Assembly (NCBI GenBank): GCA_023151335.1
Contig: JAKLJF010000060.1
Coordinates: forward strand, 1 to 14,062
DNA length: 14,062 bases
DNA from: Thermoanaerobaculia bacterium
GTDB taxonomy: Bacteria > Bacteroidota > Bacteroidia > Chitinophagales > Saprospiraceae
Direction of reading: 5' to 3'
Shown here: positions 12,007 to 14,062 of the stretch, piece by piece
Layout: each line of letters begins with the position of its first letter
How positions within the stretch are numbered: position 1 is the stretch's first letter
The notes under the pieces: generated by a model
Seen by the model: only the letters and a program-made list of their open reading frames with translations
Databases searched by the model: none
Told to the model about the DNA's origin: nothing
Program-made: the position numbers and the translations under genes

Positions 12007-14062
12007 GATGCAGATTCGGTTAGGGTGAACTCAATGGCGGAGCAGGGGCATTCTTCGGCACAAATGCCACAACCTTTGCAGTAGTCGTAGTCGATGCGCA
12101 AACGGCCCCCCTCGTCGATGTGAATGGCGGCATCGGGGCAGAAATTGAAGCAGTTGCCGCAACTGAAGCAATCGCCGCAGTGCAGGCAACGCGCCGATTC
12201 GGACAATACCTCGTGTGTGCCCAGGGGTCGGGCCAGTTCTTCAAAATCCAGGTACAGGCTGTCCGGGTGACGCATCAGGTTGCGGTGCCTGGGCGTAGGT
12301 AAATAATAGGTATAGTTGATGTCTTTTGGCAGGACGATATCCGCCAGGGTTTCGTCGGGGTGGTAGGGCAGGCCCCTGAGGAAAGCATGCACTTCTTCGG
12401 CTACTTTGTTACCACTGCCGATGGCTTCGGTGACGGTGCCGCCCCAGGCCATGTCGCCGGCACAAAACACGGGTACCGGGCCGTCCGAATCGATCTTTCC
12501 CTGTCGCGGCATCACTTCCCGGCCGCTGAATACGTGTGTGTCGGAGTGCTGGCCGATGGCTTTGATCACTTTTTCTACCGCTATTTTGTGTTCAGACCCC
12601 CGCACCGGCACGGGTTTGCGGCGGCCCGAGGCGTCGGCTTCGCCCAATTGCATATCGGTCAGGGTAAGTTCGATTTGACCGTTGCCGTTTTTCGAGAGGC
12701 CGATTGGCGCTGTGAGGAAACGGATCGCGACCCCCTCGGCCAGCGCTTCCTCTACTTCCTGTGCAATGGCGGGCATTTCCTTTATCGTGCGGCGGTAGTA
12801 AATGACCGGTTCAGCGCCCAGGCGCAGGGTGGTGCGGGCCACGTCGATAGCAGTGTTGCCACCCCCGATGATGGCGATGCGGTCGCCTTTTTTAATACCC
12901 GAAGCGGCGCCGAAAAGTTTGAATTCCCGAAGGAAGCGGATGCCGTCAAGCGCAAGCTCGTCTTCCTGCTGCAGATGAAGTGAAGCGCCGATGTGGGAAC
13001 CCACCGCAGCAATAACGGCATCAAATTCGGGCGTCAGCCCGCTGATCTCCACTTTCCGGTTACACTCGATCCGCACCCCTTTTTGCTCGATCTGCCATAT
13101 CTCCGTATCGAGCACCTCATCCGGGAGGCGAAATTTCGGGATGCCGCTGCGCATCATGCCGCCCGCCTGGGGCAGGGCTTCGAACACGGTGACGGCATAA
13201 CCTTTTTCACGAAGGCGCAGGGCAGCGGTAAGTCCTGCCGGGCCCGAACCTACGACGGCGATCTTTTCCTTTCGGGTGACGGGAACGGGCGCCGGTTCCG
13301 TTGCCATGGTGAGGGCGTGGTCGCCGAGAAAACGCTCGATGGCGCCGATATTAAGGCCGCCGTCCAACTCATTCCGGTTGCAGGATTGTTCGCAAAAATG
13401 CGGGCAAACGCGTCCGCAAACGCCGGGGAAGGGATTGTGTTCGTAAATCACCTGCAGTGCGGCGTCGTATTGTTGTGCTGCAACCAGTTGTACAAAGCGC
13501 CGCACATCGGTGCCGGCGGGGCAGTTGTGGTTGCACGGGGGCCTGCGATCGGCATAATGAGGCGTAACGACCCGCCAGTTGCCCGTTTTGTTTTTGGAAA
13601 GCGGCATGGCCCAAAACGGCGCGTCGATCCCCGCCGGTTCAGGCGGGGAGACAAAGCGGAACGGCTCCGCTTCTTTCAGGTCCTCCTCCGGCGGGTTGTG
13701 CAACCGCTGAAGGAGGTAGTTGTTGGGGAACTCTTCTCCCACCACGCTGCGATAGGCGGCCGCGGCTGCATCGGCGTTTTCCCTCGGTTTTGCCGGCACG
13801 TTCTCTTTGAGCGTTTCCAGCAGAATTTCCAGGTCCGCTTCAAACAGAAAACCCATTGCCCCGATCATCGCGGCGTTTACGATGGGCAGCGATTTGCTGC
13901 CGAGCCCATGATCGAGCGATATCCGCGTGGCGGGAACCGTGTACACGGTTTTACCGGTATGAGCGAAGGCCGAACGCGGCTTTTCGGTATTGATCAGTAT
14001 GGCGCCTCCTTCCTTCAACCCATCGAAAACAGGTACCATGTCGATGAGGCTTTCGTCAAAGA
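12003..14062 (-). CDS. Fusion protein: 2-oxoacid oxidoreductase gamma domain + GltD-like FAD/NADPH module + delta ferredoxin domain (5' end outside window)
   Basis: At least 685 residues; the frame is open to the right edge and codes FDESLIDMVPVFDGLKEGG across 14062-14006, so the ATG at 14039 is internal. In order: the C-terminal part of a PorG-type gamma domain (to about 13750: GGAILINTEKP, then NAAMIGAMGFLF); a linker; a GltD-type iron-sulfur helical domain with PPCNHNCPAGTD and VCGRVCPHFCEQSCNR (about 13550-13330); an FAD site VVGSGPAGLTAAL (near 13250); an NADPH site IIGGGNTAIDVARTTLRLGA (near 12860) followed by YYRRT; the FAD-closing motif GDMAWGGTVTEAIGSGNKVA (near 12440-12380); and a delta-type 2[4Fe-4S] ferredoxin with CLHCGDCFSCGNCFNFCP and CKGCGICAEECP (12200-12030). 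Predicted role: pass electrons from PorA/PorB through iron-sulfur clusters and FAD to NADP+, or the reverse, in the cytoplasm. It is first in the order gamma-delta-alpha-beta. Domain calls are firm; direction and cofactor (NADPH versus NADH) are inferred. Confidence 0.9.
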   Translation of the reverse strand, partial: FDESLIDMVPVFDGLKEGGAILINTEKPRSAFAHTGKTVYTVPATRISLDHGLGSKSLPIVNAAMIGAMGFLFEADLEILLETLKENVPAKPRENADAAAAAYRSVVGEEFPNNYLLQRLHNPPEEDLKEAEPFRFVSPPEPAGIDAPFWAMPLSKNKTGNWRVVTPHYADRRPPCNHNCPAGTDVRRFVQLVAAQQYDAALQVIYEHNPFPGVCGRVCPHFCEQSCNRNELDGGLNIGAIERFLGDHALTMATEPAPVPVTRKEKIAVVGSGPAGLTAALRLREKGYAVTVFEALPQAGGMMRSGIPKFRLPDEVLDTEIWQIEQKGVRIECNRKVEISGLTPEFDAVIAAVGSHIGASLHLQQEDELALDGIRFLREFKLFGAASGIKKGDRIAIIGGGNTAIDVARTTLRLGAEPVIYYRRTIKEMPAIAQEVEEALAEGVAIRFLTAPIGLSKNGNGQIELTLTDMQLGEADASGRRKPVPVRGSEHKIAVEKVIKAIGQHSDTHVFSGREVMPRQGKIDSDGPVPVFCAGDMAWGGTVTEAIGSGNKVAEEVHAFLRGLPYHPDETLADIVLPKDINYTYYLPTPRHRNLMRHPDSLYLDFEELARPLGTHEVLSESARCLHCGDCFSCGNCFNFCPDAAIHIDEGGRLRIDYDYCKGCGICAEECPCSAIEFTLTESAS

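Noticed and set aside
14037..14039. ATG at 14039 as the true start of the fusion gene
   Set aside because: The frame stays open to the window edge, and the upstream codons (FDESLID) fit the gamma-domain pattern before VPVFDGLKEGG, so the start lies outside the window.

Overview
The window most likely comes from a Bacteroidota bacterium of the Saprospiria/Chitinophagia type. The evidence is a TonB-dependent receptor with a carboxypeptidase-regulatory-like N-terminal domain, a HYC_CC_PP-type small exported protein, two type IX secretion (T9SS) sorting tails (a type A tail ending at 75 and a type B gliding-motility tail at the end of a giant protein), TAnnTTTG promoter boxes and weak Shine-Dalgarno sites. 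The DNA is moderately GC-rich with a strong preference for G/C third positions. This lineage call is an inference from gene content, not from a database search.

Left part, + strand (1-3077): the tail of a T9SS type A cargo protein ends at 75 and is followed by a strong intrinsic terminator at 107-137. The T-tract of that terminator runs directly into a Bacteroidota-type promoter (135-165). This promoter drives a cysteine-rich exported protein of the HYC_CC_PP type (225-695) and probably, through a leaky hairpin at 718-747, a TonB-dependent receptor (810-3077). The receptor plug carries a vicinal Cys-Cys pair. The two genes look like a functional pair for a thiol-reactive ligand, perhaps copper or another soft metal.

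Middle, - strand (3083-9745): a 1975-residue secreted, cysteine-rich, adhesin-like protein built from DUF11-like and PKD-like modules with a T9SS type B C-terminal domain faces the receptor gene tail to tail, only 5 bases apart. Upstream of it is mnmD, a tRNA wobble-uridine methyltransferase with its own promoter. At the convergent junction both genes switch to G-ending codons in their last 15 or so codons. This makes the non-coding side of each end C-rich and G-poor.

Right part, - strand (9840-14062): an operon for a CoA-dependent 2-oxoacid oxidoreductase of the pyruvate:ferredoxin type. Its order is gamma - (GltD-like FAD/NADPH module) - delta, fused in one polypeptide that runs off the right edge, then alpha (4-base overlap), then beta. 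This is the classical porGDAB order with a flavoprotein diaphorase inserted between gamma and delta. It predicts an enzyme wired directly to NADP(H) rather than only to free ferredoxin, and it is the most interesting system in the window.

There are no tRNA or rRNA genes, insertion sequences, CRISPR arrays or phage genes. No stretch longer than about 150 bases lacks a gene.
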